Shown here in pieces: positions 17,743-27,873 of a stretch of 64,000 nt of DNA (positions are counted from its first letter, which is position 1; the number at the start of each line of letters is the position of its first letter). The notes under the pieces are model-generated. The model did not search any database, was not told the DNA's origin, and saw only the letters and a program-made list of their open reading frames with translations. The position numbers and the translations under genes are program-made. Source of the DNA: Saccharomonospora cyanea NA-134 (GTDB taxonomy: Bacteria; Actinomycetota; Actinomycetes; Mycobacteriales; Pseudonocardiaceae); assembly GCF_000244975.1 (NCBI RefSeq), contig NZ_CM001440.1, forward strand, positions 4,882,325 through 4,946,324, written 5' to 3'.

Positions 17743-18564
17743 TCACGGGCGGGGGCGCCGGCCCGACGAGGTGTTCCTCTCGGCGGTGTTCCTCTCGAAA
17801 ACGAGGCGAAGGCCCAACAGGGTGAGATCTGGCACGTGTTCGGTGATGGTTTCCGACTCCCCGATCACGAGCGGGGCCAGCCCGCCGGTGGCAATCACTT
17901 CCACCGGCTCGCCGGAGGCGCCCGCCAGCTCACGCGCGATCCTTCTGACGAGGCCGTCCACCTGGCCCGCGAAACCGTACAGAATGCCGGACTGAAGGCA
18001 CTCGACGGTGTTCTTGCCGATCACCGACCGGGGTCTGACGAGTTCCACCTTCCGCAACGCGGCCGCTCGGGAAGCGAGAGCGTCGACCGAAATGTCGATC
18101 CCCGGCGCGAACGCCCCGCCGAGGAACTCGCCCTTGGCCGAAATCGCGTCCACGTTGGTCGAGGTGCCGAAATCGACCACGACACAGGCCGTGTTGTGCA
18201 GGTGGTGGGCAGCGAGCGTGTTGACGAGCCGATCGCCGCCTACCTCCTTCGGGTTGTCCACGAGCAGCGGAACACCCGTGCGCACGCCCGGCTCCACGAT
18301 GATCTTCGGGGTCTCCGGGTAGTAGCGGTCGAGCATCACCCGCAGCTCCCGCAACACGGCGGGCACCGTCGACAAGGCGCTGATCCCCGTGACGGCGTCG
18401 GCGTGCGGGCCGAGCAACCCGCGCATGGTGAGCGCCATCTCGTCGGCCGTCATGCGCGGATCGGTCCGCATACGCCAGTCACGCACCAACCGCGCGTTCT
18501 CACCACGGCCGGAGTGCAGACCGAGCACGATGTTGGAGTTGCCGACGTCGACGGTGAGCAGCAA
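17743..18564 (-). CDS. coaX: Type III pantothenate kinase
   Basis: 273 residues. Phosphorylates pantothenate in the first step of coenzyme A synthesis. Actin-like ATPase motifs are visible: DVGNSNIVLG at residues 6-15, NPKEVGGDRLVN near 104, DFGTSTNVDA near 132 and GAFAPGIDIS near 148, all typical of the CoaX type that is not inhibited by CoA. The TTG start at 18564 follows directly after the panD stop, giving tight coupling. Same order as Rv3600c-Rv3601c-Rv3602c. Confidence 0.96.
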   Translation of the reverse strand: MLLTVDVGNSNIVLGLHSGRGENARLVRDWRMRTDPRMTADEMALTMRGLLGPHADAVTGISALSTVPAVLRELRVMLDRYYPETPKIIVEPGVRTGVPLLVDNPKEVGGDRLVNTLAAHHLHNTACVVVDFGTSTNVDAISAKGEFLGGAFAPGIDISVDALASRAAALRKVELVRPRSVIGKNTVECLQSGILYGFAGQVDGLVRRIARELAGASGEPVEVIATGGLAPLVIGESETITEHVPDLTLLGLRLVFERNTAERNTSSGRRPRP

Positions 18565-19074
18565 TCAGTTCTCCGCGTGCAGCAGCGCGTCGAGCCGCGC
18601 GGCGTCGGCCGTCTCCGCCATCGGCAGCACGGCACCACGTGCGCTCTCGACACCGGCGGACGCGGTTTCCCCGGCCCCGCTCGTGAGCCCGTACCCCTCG
18701 GGAACGGAGGCGGGATCGCCTCCCTCCTCGACGATGCGGTTCTCGCCGTCGACGAACACGATCCGCGGGGTGAAGGACGCGGCCTCGGCCGAGTCCATCT
18801 GGCCGTACGCGATCAGGATGACGATGTCGCCGGGATGGACGAGGTGGGCAGCGGCGCCGTTGATGCCCAGCACACCGCTGTCCCGCTCACCCTCGATGAC
18901 ATAGGTCTCCAGCCGCGCACCGTTGGTGACGTCGACGATGGCGACCTGCTCCCCTGGCAGCAGGTCTGCCGCTTCCATCAGCGTCCGGTCGACCGTGACC
19001 GACCCGACGTAGTGCAGGTCCGCCTGCGTCACCGTCGCCCGGTGGATCTTGGACTTGAGCATCGTTCGATACAT
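18565..19074 (-). CDS. panD: Aspartate 1-decarboxylase
   Basis: Makes beta-alanine for pantothenate from aspartate. The proenzyme self-cleaves at Gly24-Ser25 (HYVGSVTVD), producing the pyruvoyl group; Lys9 and Arg residues of the active site are kept ([10 protein letters not shown]). At 169 residues it is about 30 longer than usual, with an acidic Ala/Gly-rich tail after [14 protein letters not shown]. Placed between panC and coaX in one operon, start 30 bp after the panC stop region on the minus strand. Confidence 0.96.
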   Translation of the reverse strand: MYRTMLKSKIHRATVTQADLHYVGSVTVDRTLMEAADLLPGEQVAIVDVTNGARLETYVIEGERDSGVLGINGAAAHLVHPGDIVILIAYGQMDSAEAASFTPRIVFVDGENRIVEEGGDPASVPEGYGLTSGAGETASAGVESARGAVLPMAETADAARLDALLHAEN

Positions 19075-19104
19075 GGCGGCACGCCCTCCTCTACCCCTGC
19101 GTCC

Positions 19105-20010
19105 TCACTGCTCGATGCCGTACTCGGCTGCCGTGCCGATCAGGAGCCCGACGTTGTCGATGAGCCTGGTGCTACCGACCCTGGCGGCGACCAGCAGCCG
19201 CGCTTCACCATCGGCGGGCGGTGGCCCCAGGTCCGTACCCCGCAGCTCCAGATAGTCGACGACCACCTCGGGACGCGCCGCGAGGGTGCTCCTCGCCGCG
19301 TCGAGCACGGCTTCCGGGCCTCGCGCTCCCGCGTGGGCACCCGCGACGAGCGCCGCCGACAGCACCACGGCCAGCTCCCGCTGTTCGGGGGACAGATAGG
19401 CGTTGCGCGACGACAGCGCCAGCCCGTCCGGCTCGCGGACGGTGGGAACTCCCAGCACCCGAACGTCGAGGTCGAGGTCCTCCACCATGCGCTTGATGAG
19501 AACGAGCTGCTGGTAGTCCTTCTCCCCGAAGAACGCGTAGTGCGGGCGGACGATGTTGAACAACTTCGCCACCACGGTGAGCACACCCGCGAAGTGCCCG
19601 GGCCGGAACGCGCCCTCGAGCTCGTCGCCGAGCGGCCCCGGATGCACCGTGACCGCCGAGTCAGGCGCGTACAGATCCTCGGCACCGGGCGTGAAGGCGA
19701 TCTCCACACCCGCGTCGTCCAGCACGTCGAGGTCGGCGTCCAGAGTGCGTGGATAGGCGTCGAAGTCCTCGCCCTCGCCGAACTGGAGCGGGTTGACGAA
19801 GATCGACGCGGCCACGACCGTGTTGGGCAGGCGCTTCGCCCTGCGCAGCAGCTCCTTGTGGCCCTCGTGCAGAGCGCCCATCGTCGGCACGAGCGCCACG
19901 TTGCGGCCCACCGAGCGCAGTGCCGCGGTGACCTGGCGCACGTCGTCCGGCTTGCGGTAGACGTTCACCCGGCCACGGGTGAACTGGGGTGTCGTCTTCG
20001 GTCTCGTCAC
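19105..20010 (-). CDS. panC: Pantothenate synthetase
   Basis: 301 residues. Joins pantoate and beta-alanine with ATP. The nucleotidyl-transferase HIGH-type motif is in [17 protein letters not shown] (residues 42-58), and [28 protein letters not shown] and the KMSK-equivalent SSRN are present. GTG 20010 overlaps the stop of the upstream DUF2520 gene (GTGA), so translation is coupled. Member of the panC-panD-coaX block. Confidence 0.96.
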   Translation of the reverse strand: MTRPKTTPQFTRGRVNVYRKPDDVRQVTAALRSVGRNVALVPTMGALHEGHKELLRRAKRLPNTVVAASIFVNPLQFGEGEDFDAYPRTLDADLDVLDDAGVEIAFTPGAEDLYAPDSAVTVHPGPLGDELEGAFRPGHFAGVLTVVAKLFNIVRPHYAFFGEKDYQQLVLIKRMVEDLDLDVRVLGVPTVREPDGLALSSRNAYLSPEQRELAVVLSAALVAGAHAGARGPEAVLDAARSTLAARPEVVVDYLELRGTDLGPPPADGEARLLVAARVGSTRLIDNVGLLIGTAAEYGIEQ

Positions 20011-20903
20011 GTGCCCTCACGTCCGTTGTCGAGCAGGTCGGCGATCTCGCGGGCGGCGTCTCCTCCGAGCAGGCCTGCCTGGCTCGCTCTGGCTGCCGTC
20101 CTTCGGGCCAGCACGGTGTAGGCGGAACGCAGCTCGGGGGCTCGCTCACCGAGCACCCGCAGGTGTGTCCGCACGGTTCCCACGTCTCCTCGCGCGACCG
20201 GTCCGGTGAGCGCGCGGTCACCGTGCCTCAGAGCGTTGTCGAGCGCGGCGGACAACAGCGGGGCGAGGAGGCGCTCGGGATCACGGACGCCGTTGTGCCG
20301 TAACAATTCCACACAGTCCGCGACCAGCGTCGCGAGGTGGTTGGCTCCGTGCGCGAGAGAGGCGTGGTAAAGGGGCCGCGCGGCTTCCGGGATGCGCACC
20401 GGCTCCGCGCCCATCTCCATGGTCAACGCCTCGCCGACGTTCCAGGCCGCCTCGTCACCGTCCGCGGCGGTGACGCCCATGCTGCACGAGTCGAGGCGCT
20501 GCAGGTCCTCGGGCGCTCCGGTGAAGGTCATCACCGGATGCAACGCCAGCGGTAGCGCTCCTGTTTCCACCGCGGGCCGCAACACGTCGATGCCGTGGGC
20601 ACCGCACGTGTGCACGACGATCTGGCCCGCCCGGAACGCACCCGCGTTCGCCAGGCCAGCCACCATGGGCCCGAGGACGTCGTCGGGCAGCGCGAGCAAC
20701 ACGAGGTCGGCGCTGCTCACCACCTCGTCCGGAGGCCGCAGGGGCACCCCGGGCAGCAACCGTTCCGCTCGCCGCACAGACGCGTCGGACACGCCGGAGG
20801 CGGCGACCACGGAATGACCGGCTCGGGCGAGCGCGGCGCCCAGCACGCTACCGACCCTGCCCGCCGACACCACACCCACAGCGAGCCGCGCGGGGCGGGT
20901 CAC
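20007..20903 (-). CDS. Rossmann/DUF2520 domain oxidoreductase-like protein (Rv3603c-like)
   Basis: 298 residues from GTG 20903. N-terminal Rossmann fold ([24 protein letters not shown]) like NADP oxidoreductases, followed by [13 protein letters not shown] and a C-terminal DUF2520 helical domain ([17 protein letters not shown]). This family sits in front of panC in many actinomycetes and resembles ketopantoate reductase, so a role in pantoate supply has been suggested for its position, but the reaction is unproven. An upstream frame extension to 21008 has no family similarity and was not used. Confidence 0.85.
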   Translation of the reverse strand: MTRPARLAVGVVSAGRVGSVLGAALARAGHSVVAASGVSDASVRRAERLLPGVPLRPPDEVVSSADLVLLALPDDVLGPMVAGLANAGAFRAGQIVVHTCGAHGIDVLRPAVETGALPLALHPVMTFTGAPEDLQRLDSCSMGVTAADGDEAAWNVGEALTMEMGAEPVRIPEAARPLYHASLAHGANHLATLVADCVELLRHNGVRDPERLLAPLLSAALDNALRHGDRALTGPVARGDVGTVRTHLRVLGERAPELRSAYTVLARRTAARASQAGLLGGDAAREIADLLDNGREGT

Positions 20904-21035
20904 CGCGTGCCCCACTGGACGCTCATCGCACAAGACTCCCAAGCTCGTTCCAGTCCCGCTCTGCTTCGCGGGTACCAGACGACGGCGCGAGACTAGCCCG
21001 ATCGACACGGTCGCACGCCCACGAGGTGACCAGCT

Positions 21036-22238
21036 TCACCCGTCGGCGCCGCGTCTGGCGAGCCGCACGGCCTCGGCCCTCGTCTGCTTCAGCACCGCCA
21101 GCAGCGCGGCCTGACGCTTGGACAGGTACGCCGTACGCATCCGCTCCGACGCAGGCGAGCCCTCCCAGCGCCGCGCGAACGCGAGCTCCGTCACCGCCGC
21201 CTGGTAGGCGTCCACCGCCCTGGCCGCTGCCCGGCCGGACTCCCGGCGAGCCTGCCTGCGCCACTTCTTGCGGCCGCTGAGATCGGCCAGCAGCGGCACC
21301 TCCGACGGCGCGATCCATCCCGCCTCGGCCATCCCCGGCAGGGTGGCCGCGATGATGCGCTGCTCCCGCCTCCGCTGCCACACCATGATCAACACCACCG
21401 CCGTGAAGATGGGGACCATGATGAGGAAGTAGACGTTGAGGAACACATCGGCTCCGCCGAGCGTGGCGGAGGCGTTCCACAGCGCGTGCAGCAGCACCGC
21501 CCCGACGTACGCGCCGAGCGGAAGCATGATCTTCATGCTCCGGTTGCCCGAGTGCACCACCAGGCCGACGCCGATACCGATCAGCACCGTGAAGAGCGGG
21601 TGGGCGAACGGCGACAGCAGCCCGCGCAGGATGAACGCCGCGAACACGCCCGTCGACATACCGTCGCCGAAGCCGTGCTCCACGAACGCCCGCCCGAAGT
21701 AGTAGACGTTCTCGATGAACGCGAAGCCCGCCGCGCTGAGTCCCGCGTACACGATGCCGTCGACCACGCCGTCGAACTCGTGCGAACGGCGTCGCATGAG
21801 CGCGATCACCGGCACGGCCTTGACGGCCTCCTCGACGAGTGGAGCGGACACCAGGGCACTCACCTTGCCGCCGTTGCCCGTACCCAGCAGCAGGTCACCC
21901 ACCGCCTCGGCGGTGTCGTTCACCAGCAGGGCGGTCAGGGTCGCGACACACGCGCCCCACGCGAACGTCAACAGCAGCAGCTTCGCCGGTTCCGGCTCCC
22001 AGCGGTCGATCCACAGAAACGCCGCCACCACGGCCAGCACCGGAACCACCGCGACGACCACGCCGATGAGCACCGCGAGCACGCCCACGCGCACGGTGGC
22101 CAGGCCCAGCACGAGCAGACCCGACAACGCGAGTCCCATGATCCCGGCCACGGGTAGAAGCACGGTCACCCGCCGTGGCGAGTGCCTGCGCAGCGGTGGC
22201 GGCGTCGACGGTGTCCGGTCGGTGATGGCTCCCCTCAC
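21036..22238 (-). CDS. PrsW family intramembrane metalloprotease
   Basis: 400 residues with about eight membrane helices. PrsW signatures are present: APLVEEAVKAVPV (EExxK), FAFIENVYYFGRAF, SPFAHPLFT and VLLHALWN. PrsW in Bacillus cleaves anti-sigma factor RsiW; members in actinomycetes have unknown targets. The C-terminal ~110 residues are a charged cytoplasmic tail (RREQRIIAATLPGM ... KQTRAEAVRLARRG). It is inserted between the Rv3603c-like and Rv3604c-like genes, which are adjacent in mycobacteria. Confidence 0.92.
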   Translation of the reverse strand: MRGAITDRTPSTPPPLRRHSPRRVTVLLPVAGIMGLALSGLLVLGLATVRVGVLAVLIGVVVAVVPVLAVVAAFLWIDRWEPEPAKLLLLTFAWGACVATLTALLVNDTAEAVGDLLLGTGNGGKVSALVSAPLVEEAVKAVPVIALMRRRSHEFDGVVDGIVYAGLSAAGFAFIENVYYFGRAFVEHGFGDGMSTGVFAAFILRGLLSPFAHPLFTVLIGIGVGLVVHSGNRSMKIMLPLGAYVGAVLLHALWNASATLGGADVFLNVYFLIMVPIFTAVVLIMVWQRRREQRIIAATLPGMAEAGWIAPSEVPLLADLSGRKKWRRQARRESGRAAARAVDAYQAAVTELAFARRWEGSPASERMRTAYLSKRQAALLAVLKQTRAEAVRLARRGADG

Positions 22239-22282
22239 GCGGGCACCTTAGCGGCAGCCTCCGACCACCGCCCGGCCAGTTC

Positions 22283-23929
22283 TCAGTCGGCGGCGCGGCG
22301 GCGCCTGCGAGGCGTGGAACCGCTCGCGCCGTAGGCCGCGAGCAGCTCGCTCACCGAACGTCCCTCGGCGTGCGAGCCCGCGGGTTCGGCGTCGCTCTCC
22401 GAGGACTCGGGCGCTCGCCGACGTCCGCCGGAGGAAGCGGGGCCCTCCGCATCGGAATCCGCGGCGGAATCCGCGGCGGACCGCGAGTGACGGGAACCGC
22501 CCGAGGGCACGGCCGACATCCACGCGGGTTCCTCGTCGTCGGCACGGTAGCGCCTGCCACCACCGGAGGCCGGCGCCGCATCGTCCGGCTCGGTCCGCCG
22601 TTTCCGCCCTCCGGAGCGGCGCGCGCCCCCGATCTCAGTGGGCAGCGTCGCGTTCGGCTCGGGCTGCACGGGTGCGGGCACCTGGGCCCGCTCGGCCACG
22701 GTGGCCTCGACCGCGGATTCCACCGGCTCGGGCTCGGCCGGAGCGCGCCGAGGCGCCTCGACCGGCTTGCGGACCTCCGTAGCCGGGGCGTCGGGTGTCC
22801 CCCGGCGCACCGGCGGCTTGCCGGGGCGGCCCCCGACCGGCGGCGTCACGGCCGTCCTGGCGTCCACGGGACGTTGGGTGCGGGTCGGCGCCTCCTCCAC
22901 CGCAGGCCGTGTTTCCCGCGTGGGCGGCGTGCCGCCGGGATCGAGCGACCGCGCGACCGCGCCCTTCACCGGCGTGATGGCGGGCCGGGACCGCTCGACC
23001 GGCGTGCTGGACGGCTCGCTCTCGGGAGCGCGATGCGGCGAGTAGGCGGAGGTGGGCTTGCCGCCCGGCCTCGCGACGGGACGCTGATGCGGGCGCGACA
23101 TCTCCGCCCGTGCGCGGCTGGCCGCCTCACTGGCCCGCGCCATCGCCGCACCCGGCCTCGGCTGCACCCGGCGCGTGGGCGGGTCCGCGGGCTTCTGGGT
23201 CGGGCCGCTGTCCTCCGCGGGACGCGACGGACGCGGCACGAACCGGGAACGCGGCCTGCCGGGCTCCCGGCGCCGGGGATGCTCGGCACGGGCCACCACC
23301 GGCTCGTCGGCCTGGTCCTCCGCTGGTTCCGCGTCGAGGTCCTGGACACGGTCGATCATCTCGGTGGGCGAGTCGAGCGCGTCGGCAGGATCGGCGGAGT
23401 CCGCCCCCACCGTGATGGCGGGCCGCCCGCCCGCCGCCTCGTTCGCCGTCACGAGCCGCTGGTCGTCGCCGAGCTTGCGCATACGGGTGGACTGCGCCGT
23501 CAACGCCACGCGCTCCCACAGCACCTCACCACCGAACAGGTTCTGCAGGTTGTCACGCAGGCTGCGCAGCTCCTCGCGCAGGGCTTCGAGCTCGTCGCGT
23601 CGTTCCGCCTCGATCCGCTGCCGGGTCTCCGCCTCGACCTCCAGCTCGTGTTCCCGCCTGGCGGCGATCTCCTTCTGCAGTTCGAGCTCGTAGATCTTCT
23701 GGGCCTTGGTGACCGACTTCTCGTTGAGCGCCGCCTGCTTGCGGTACTTCGCCGCCATGAGGGCGCCGATGAGCGCCGCCCACAGCGCGGCGACGACGGC
23801 GAGCCGGATCCACCGCAGGTCGTCGGTCAGCACGAGGGCGAGGGTGGCGCCGATGGCGAGCAGAAAGCCAACAGCCAGCCACGGCTTCGTCGCCGAACGG
23901 TCCCGCGAGTCGTCACCCACGCCAGTCAT
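22283..23929 (-). CDS. DUF6779-type membrane protein with coiled coil and disordered tail (Rv3604c-like)
   Basis: 548 residues from ATG 23929. Two membrane helices near residues 16-58 are followed by a charged coiled coil (about 68-125, e.g. ELELQKEIAARREHELEVEA) and a conserved module ending FGGEVLWERVALTAQSTRMR. The last ~370 residues are Arg/Pro/Ala-rich, disordered, and end in a RRRR-type basic cluster. A similar Ala/Arg/Pro-rich membrane protein sits at this place in mycobacteria. Function unknown; a scaffold role at the cell envelope is only a guess. Confidence 0.82.
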   Translation of the reverse strand: MTGVGDDSRDRSATKPWLAVGFLLAIGATLALVLTDDLRWIRLAVVAALWAALIGALMAAKYRKQAALNEKSVTKAQKIYELELQKEIAARREHELEVEAETRQRIEAERRDELEALREELRSLRDNLQNLFGGEVLWERVALTAQSTRMRKLGDDQRLVTANEAAGGRPAITVGADSADPADALDSPTEMIDRVQDLDAEPAEDQADEPVVARAEHPRRREPGRPRSRFVPRPSRPAEDSGPTQKPADPPTRRVQPRPGAAMARASEAASRARAEMSRPHQRPVARPGGKPTSAYSPHRAPESEPSSTPVERSRPAITPVKGAVARSLDPGGTPPTRETRPAVEEAPTRTQRPVDARTAVTPPVGGRPGKPPVRRGTPDAPATEVRKPVEAPRRAPAEPEPVESAVEATVAERAQVPAPVQPEPNATLPTEIGGARRSGGRKRRTEPDDAAPASGGGRRYRADDEEPAWMSAVPSGGSRHSRSAADSAADSDAEGPASSGGRRRAPESSESDAEPAGSHAEGRSVSELLAAYGASGSTPRRRRRAAD

Positions 23930-23997
23930 GCCCACACCGTACCTTCCAGTGATCCATCCGAGACCTTTCCGGTACTTCGAGCGGTGCTCCGTGTGCG

Positions 23998-24459
23998 CTA
24001 ACCGGTCGACGGCCGATCGGGGTCCCGATCGCCGTTCTTCGGTGCGCGGCAACAGTGCTCCAACCAGAGGGCCGCGCCGATGAGCGCGGCCGCGCAGCAC
24101 GCACCGACGATGGCTGCGGGAACGTCCTCCGCCGCTGCCGAGATCTCACCCGAACGTGGTGCGAGGTAGGCGAGCGCGCCGAGCCACGCCCCCACCATCA
24201 GAGCCCCCAGGAGTGACGAGGCCTTGGCCAGCGCCACCGCCCTGGCGATGCCGATGCCCGACTCCACCCGGTGTCCCTTGATACGGGAGCGGATCGCGAA
24301 CGCGAGAACCAACTCCCCCAGCGCCAGCACGAGCAGCGTCACACCCGCGAGCGTCGGCAGGTCTGGCAGCGACCCGAACGCCACACGGAAGAGGGGAAAC
24401 GTCACGCCGAAACCGATCACCACGGCAACGAGGAGATCCCGTGCCCGCGTGAAATGCAT
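23998..24459 (-). CDS. DUF3180 membrane protein (Rv3605c-like)
   Basis: 153 residues from ATG 24459 with four membrane helices (starting RDLLVAVVIGFGVTFPLF). DUF3180 proteins are tied to the folate operon in actinobacteria, but their function is unknown. Here the gene is cut off from folK by the MerR gene and is divergent from it with 88 bp between starts; that interval contains the MerR-type promoter. An alternative GTG lies two codons upstream. Confidence 0.85.
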   Translation of the reverse strand: MHFTRARDLLVAVVIGFGVTFPLFRVAFGSLPDLPTLAGVTLLVLALGELVLAFAIRSRIKGHRVESGIGIARAVALAKASSLLGALMVGAWLGALAYLAPRSGEISAAAEDVPAAIVGACCAAALIGAALWLEHCCRAPKNGDRDPDRPSTG

Positions 24460-24492
24460 GGTCACCACCGTACCCAGGATCGAACCAGGTGG

Positions 24493-24523
24493 TTGACTCT
24501 CCACCGACTGGAGACTCCACCCT
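24493..24523 (+). promoter_or_regulatory. MerR-type promoter and operator of the MerR gene
   Basis: TTGACT (24493-24498), a 19-bp spacer and CACCCT (24518-24523). The spacer holds the palindrome ACTCTCCA-N5-TGGAGACT, centred 2 bp upstream of the spacer centre. Over-long 19-bp spacers are diagnostic of MerR-activated promoters. The spacer sequence recurs (18 of 19 bases, inverted) at 40110-40128 in front of the L11 paralog. Autoregulation is likely. Confidence 0.7.
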
Positions 24524-24547
24524 TGGTTTCGAAAAGAGGGGGCGAGC

Positions 24548-25480
24548 GTGTTCACGATCGGAGAGCTGTCCCGGCGCACCGGACTGCCGGTCAAGACCAT
24601 CCGGTTCTACTCCGACGAGGGCCTGCTGCCCCCGACCGACCGCACGCCCGCGGGCTACCGGCTCTACGACGGGCACGCACTGGCCAAGCTCGAGCTGGTC
24701 CGGACGCTGCGCGGACTCGGCATCGGGCTCGCCGAGGTCGAGACCGTGCTCGCGCAGGCGGACACCCTGCCCGAGGTCGCCGCGAAACACGTGGAGGTGC
24801 TCGACGAGCAGATCCGCGTGCTCCGGCTGAGACGAGCTGTCCTGCGTGCGGTCACGAAACGACATTCAGCACTGGATGAGGTGAAGTTGATGGACAAACT
24901 CGCGTCCATGTCGGACGAGGAGCGGAAGCGGCTGGTCGACGACTTCTGGGACGAGGTCTTCGAAGGTCTGGACGTGGACTCGGAGTTCTACGCCCGGATG
25001 CGCCAGTGCAAGCCCGAGCTGCCCGACGACCCGACGCCCGAACAGCTCGAGGCGTGGATCGAGTTCGCGGAGTTGGTCCAGGACGCCGACTTCCGGAGGT
25101 TGATCCGCGGCATGGGCGAGCGGCAGTCCGAAGCGATCCGCGAGCGCGACGGCGCCATCGACGCCCTGTCGAAGGCCCAGGCCGAGCACTGGGGCGACTG
25201 GAGCGAGCGGGCGCAGAAGGCTCTGGACGAAGGGCTGTCCCCCGACTCCCCCGTGGGCGCCGAGCTCGCCGCCGAGATCGCGAAGGCGGGGGCCGAGCCC
25301 GGGCAGAAGGACACTCCCGAACTGCGGCGCACGCTGGCCGACTGGATCGACGACGGCACCGACCGGCGAGCCGAGCGGTACTGGCAGCTGCTCGCCGTCA
25401 TCAACGGGTGGCCGCCGGTGCCCACCAGGGTCCCCGCAGCCGAATGGATCATCGCCGCGCTCCGAGTCTCGGCTCGGTGA
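24548..25480 (+). CDS. MerR family transcriptional regulator with ~200-residue sensor domain
   Basis: 310 residues from GTG 24548 (GGGGGCGAG upstream). The N-terminal MerR helix-turn-helix is textbook (FTIGELSRRTGLPVKTIRFY ... GYRLYDGHALAKL), followed by the dimerisation helix. The remaining ~200 residues are helical (from DKLASMSDEERKRLVDDFWDEVF to the end) and not obviously a TipAS antibiotic-binding domain; one Cys occurs in RMRQCKPEL. The effector is unknown. The gene interrupts the folK/DUF3180 order found in mycobacteria. Its own promoter operator is repeated at the L11-paralog gene, which makes that gene its best predicted target. Confidence 0.92.
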   Translation: MFTIGELSRRTGLPVKTIRFYSDEGLLPPTDRTPAGYRLYDGHALAKLELVRTLRGLGIGLAEVETVLAQADTLPEVAAKHVEVLDEQIRVLRLRRAVLRAVTKRHSALDEVKLMDKLASMSDEERKRLVDDFWDEVFEGLDVDSEFYARMRQCKPELPDDPTPEQLEAWIEFAELVQDADFRRLIRGMGERQSEAIRERDGAIDALSKAQAEHWGDWSERAQKALDEGLSPDSPVGAELAAEIAKAGAEPGQKDTPELRRTLADWIDDGTDRRAERYWQLLAVINGWPPVPTRVPAAEWIIAALRVSAR

Positions 25481-25531
25481 GCGCCGTGGGTGGTCGAGGA
25501 AGAGAGACTCGGCCACCCACGGGGAGCCGCC

Positions 25532-26023
25532 TCAGAGCACCAGGTCACCACGCAGGCGCACACCGGCGCGATCGTCGCCGGGCAGCGCGGCGAGCAACTC
25601 GTCGGCTCTGCCCCTGCCGGGCACCTCGGCGTCGGGATCGATCTCCAACCACGGGATGAGCACGGTCGCCCGCTCGTGAGTGCCGGGATGCGGGAGCAGC
25701 AACTCCGGGTGGTCGGAGCGGACGTCGTCCACCGTCACCACGTCGACGTCGAGCGTGCGCGGCCCCCACCGGCGCTCCCGCACGCGTTCCGCGCGGCGTT
25801 CGAGTTCCTGAGCCGTGCGCAGCCACGCCCAGTGGTCGCGCTCCGGGTCGTCGACGACGCAGACGGCGTTGAGGAAGTCCGGCTGGTCCGTGACACCCCA
25901 CGGCGCCGTCTCGTACACCGACGACACGGCCACGAGCACGTCCCGCAGACCGTCCACCGCGAGGCGCAGGTAGTCGATCCGGTCGCCCAGGTTGGAGCCC
26001 AGGGACAGCACCGCCCTGCTCAT
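25532..26023 (-). CDS. folK: 2-amino-4-hydroxy-6-hydroxymethyldihydropteridine pyrophosphokinase
   Basis: 163 residues. Transfers pyrophosphate from ATP to the pterin before condensation with p-aminobenzoate. HPPK motifs: [10 protein letters not shown] at the start, [15 protein letters not shown], and [13 protein letters not shown] with the metal-binding DxD. ATG 26023 overlaps the folB stop (ATGA). Last gene of the ftsH-folE-folP-folB-folK unit; it converges with the MerR gene. Confidence 0.97.
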   Translation of the reverse strand: MSRAVLSLGSNLGDRIDYLRLAVDGLRDVLVAVSSVYETAPWGVTDQPDFLNAVCVVDDPERDHWAWLRTAQELERRAERVRERRWGPRTLDVDVVTVDDVRSDHPELLLPHPGTHERATVLIPWLEIDPDAEVPGRGRADELLAALPGDDRAGVRLRGDLVL

Positions 26024-26388
26024 CGCCGGTCCCGGTGCACCGTCACGGCCACGTCGGCGAACGTCAACGGGATCGGTGCCGACGGCTTGTGCACGGTGAC
26101 CTCCACGGCGGAGATCCGCTCGTCCCGCAGCACCTCGTCGGCGATGCGCCCCGCGACCCACTCGATCAGGTCGTGCGGCGGGCCCGCCACGACGTCCGCG
26201 GCGCGCTGCGCGAGTTCACCGTAGTTGACGGTGTCGGCCAGATCGTCCGAACGAGCCGCGGCGGAGACGTCCAGCCACACCGTCAGGTCGACCACGAACT
26301 CCTGCCCGTCCCGCTTCTCGTGCTCGTAGACACCGTGCCTGCCGAACACCCGCAGGCCGGTGAGCGTGATGCGGTCGCCCTCAGGCAC
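26020..26388 (-). CDS. folB: Dihydroneopterin aldolase
   Basis: 122 residues from GTG 26388. Cleaves dihydroneopterin to the hydroxymethyl-pterin and glycolaldehyde. Recognised by [20 protein letters not shown] (catalytic region), [19 protein letters not shown] and the C-terminal [11 protein letters not shown] with the conserved Lys-Pro. The start overlaps the folP stop by 8 bp. Coupled within the folate operon. Confidence 0.96.
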   Translation of the reverse strand: MPEGDRITLTGLRVFGRHGVYEHEKRDGQEFVVDLTVWLDVSAAARSDDLADTVNYGELAQRAADVVAGPPHDLIEWVAGRIADEVLRDERISAVEVTVHKPSAPIPLTFADVAVTVHRDRR

Positions 26389-27223
26389 GACCGCTCCGCC
26401 AGGCCTCGGCCACGCGCACCGCGTCCAACGACGCGCCGACGTCGTGTACCCGGACACCCCACGCGCCCGAGTGCGCGGCCAGCGCCGACACGGCCGCAGT
26501 GGCCACCTCGCGACCCGACGGCGGCCGCGGCTGGCCCTCCGAGTCGGCCAGCAACCGTCCCAGGAATCGCTTGCGTGACGCGCCCACCAGCACCGGGAAC
26601 CCGAGGGACAGCACGGCATCGAGACCGTGCAGCAGGGCCCAGTCGTGCTCGGCGTGCTTGGCGAACCCCAGCCCGGGGTCGAGCACGATGGCTTCCTCCC
26701 GCACCCCGGCGGCGAGGGCCTCGTCGACCCGCGCGCTCAACTCGTCGCGGACATCGGCCACGACGTCGTCGTAGGCGGCGAGTTCGTTCATGTTCCTGCT
26801 GTGCCCCCGCCAGTGCATGAGCACCCAGGGTGCTCCGGTGGCGGCAGCGACCTTCGCCATGTCGGGATCGGCGAGACCACCCGACACGTCGTTGATGATG
26901 TGTGCACCCGCCTCGATCGCGGCGGCGGCCACGGCGGCGCGAGTCGTGTCCACCGACAGCACGAGCCCTTCGGCGGCCAGCGTCCTCACCACAGGCAGCA
27001 CCCGCGCCAACTCCGTCTCGGCGTCCACCCGTTCCGAGCCCGGTCGCGTCGACTCGCCACCGACGTCGATGACGTCCGCTCCCCTGCGCCACATGGCGTG
27101 GGCGTGGGCGAGCGCGTCCTCCCTGCTCAGGTAGCGCCCGCCGTCGGAGAACGAGTCCGGGGTGACGTTGAGGACGCCCATCACCACGCAGCGTCCCGGC
27201 CGGGGCAGCGCCGCGTGGGTCAT
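26381..27223 (-). CDS. folP: Dihydropteroate synthase
   Basis: 280 residues. Joins the pterin pyrophosphate with p-aminobenzoate; the target of sulfonamides. Motifs [16 protein letters not shown] (residues 14-29), [27 protein letters not shown] and GASRKRFLG mark an intact FolP1-type enzyme. ATG 27223 overlaps the folE stop. Nothing suggests a resistance variant, though this cannot be judged without alignment. Confidence 0.97.
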   Translation of the reverse strand: MTHAALPRPGRCVVMGVLNVTPDSFSDGGRYLSREDALAHAHAMWRRGADVIDVGGESTRPGSERVDAETELARVLPVVRTLAAEGLVLSVDTTRAAVAAAAIEAGAHIINDVSGGLADPDMAKVAAATGAPWVLMHWRGHSRNMNELAAYDDVVADVRDELSARVDEALAAGVREEAIVLDPGLGFAKHAEHDWALLHGLDAVLSLGFPVLVGASRKRFLGRLLADSEGQPRPPSGREVATAAVSALAAHSGAWGVRVHDVGASLDAVRVAEAWRSGRA

Positions 27224-27873
27224 CGACGGCCCTTGATGAGCTGCAACGCCTCGGCGCGCGACGACGCCGACGTCTGCAACAGCCCGCGCACCGCCGAGGT
27301 GGTCGTGCGGGCGCCGGGCTTGCGGACACCACGCATGGACATGCACAGGTGCTCGGCCTCGATGACCACGATCACGCCGCGCGGGCGCAGCTTGCGGTTC
27401 AGCGCGTCGGCCACCTGCGACGTCAGCCGTTCCTGCACCTGCGGGCGCTTGGCGTACAGGTCGACCAGCCGCGCGAGCTTCGACAAGCCCGTGACCTTGC
27501 CCTGGCCGTTCGGGATGTAGCCGATGTGCGCGACCCCGTGGAACGGCGTGAGGTGGTGCTCGCAGAGACTGAACATCGGGATGTCCGTGACGAGGACCAG
27601 TTCCTCGTGGCTCTCGTCGAACGTGCGGTCCAGCACGTGGTCCGGTTCGGTGTACAACCCGGCGAACATCTCGCGATAGGCCCTCGCGACCCGAGCCGGC
27701 GTTTCCCTCAGCCCGTCACGTTCCGGGTCCTCGCCGCAGGCCAGCAGGAGTTCCCGGATGGCGCGCTCGGCCCTCTCCTGGTCGAAGACGGCGTGACCGG
27801 CCCTGGGTAGTTCCGCATCCACCCCGAGGGGAGAGTGGCCGTTGCCCGTCACGTCCCTGCCTTCCCCGATCAT
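27220..27873 (-). CDS. folE: GTP cyclohydrolase I
   Basis: 217 residues from ATG 27873, which overlaps the ftsH stop (ATGA). Makes dihydroneopterin triphosphate from GTP, the first folate step. The zinc and catalytic residues are in [13 protein letters not shown] and [31 protein letters not shown] is also conserved. A longer frame upstream overlaps ftsH and is not needed. Confidence 0.97.
   Translation of the reverse strand: MIGEGRDVTGNGHSPLGVDAELPRAGHAVFDQERAERAIRELLLACGEDPERDGLRETPARVARAYREMFAGLYTEPDHVLDRTFDESHEELVLVTDIPMFSLCEHHLTPFHGVAHIGYIPNGQGKVTGLSKLARLVDLYAKRPQVQERLTSQVADALNRKLRPRGVIVVIEAEHLCMSMRGVRKPGARTTTSAVRGLLQTSASSRAEALQLIKGRR

Noticed and set aside
22470..22500. Short repeat GCGGAATCC as a mobile or regulatory repeat
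   Set aside because: It lies inside the DUF6779 gene and encodes the Ser/Ala/Asp repeats of its disordered tail.
24548..25480. MerR protein as a true TipA orthologue
   Set aside because: The C-terminal domain lacks the TipAS sequence pattern; only the DNA-binding half and promoter type match.
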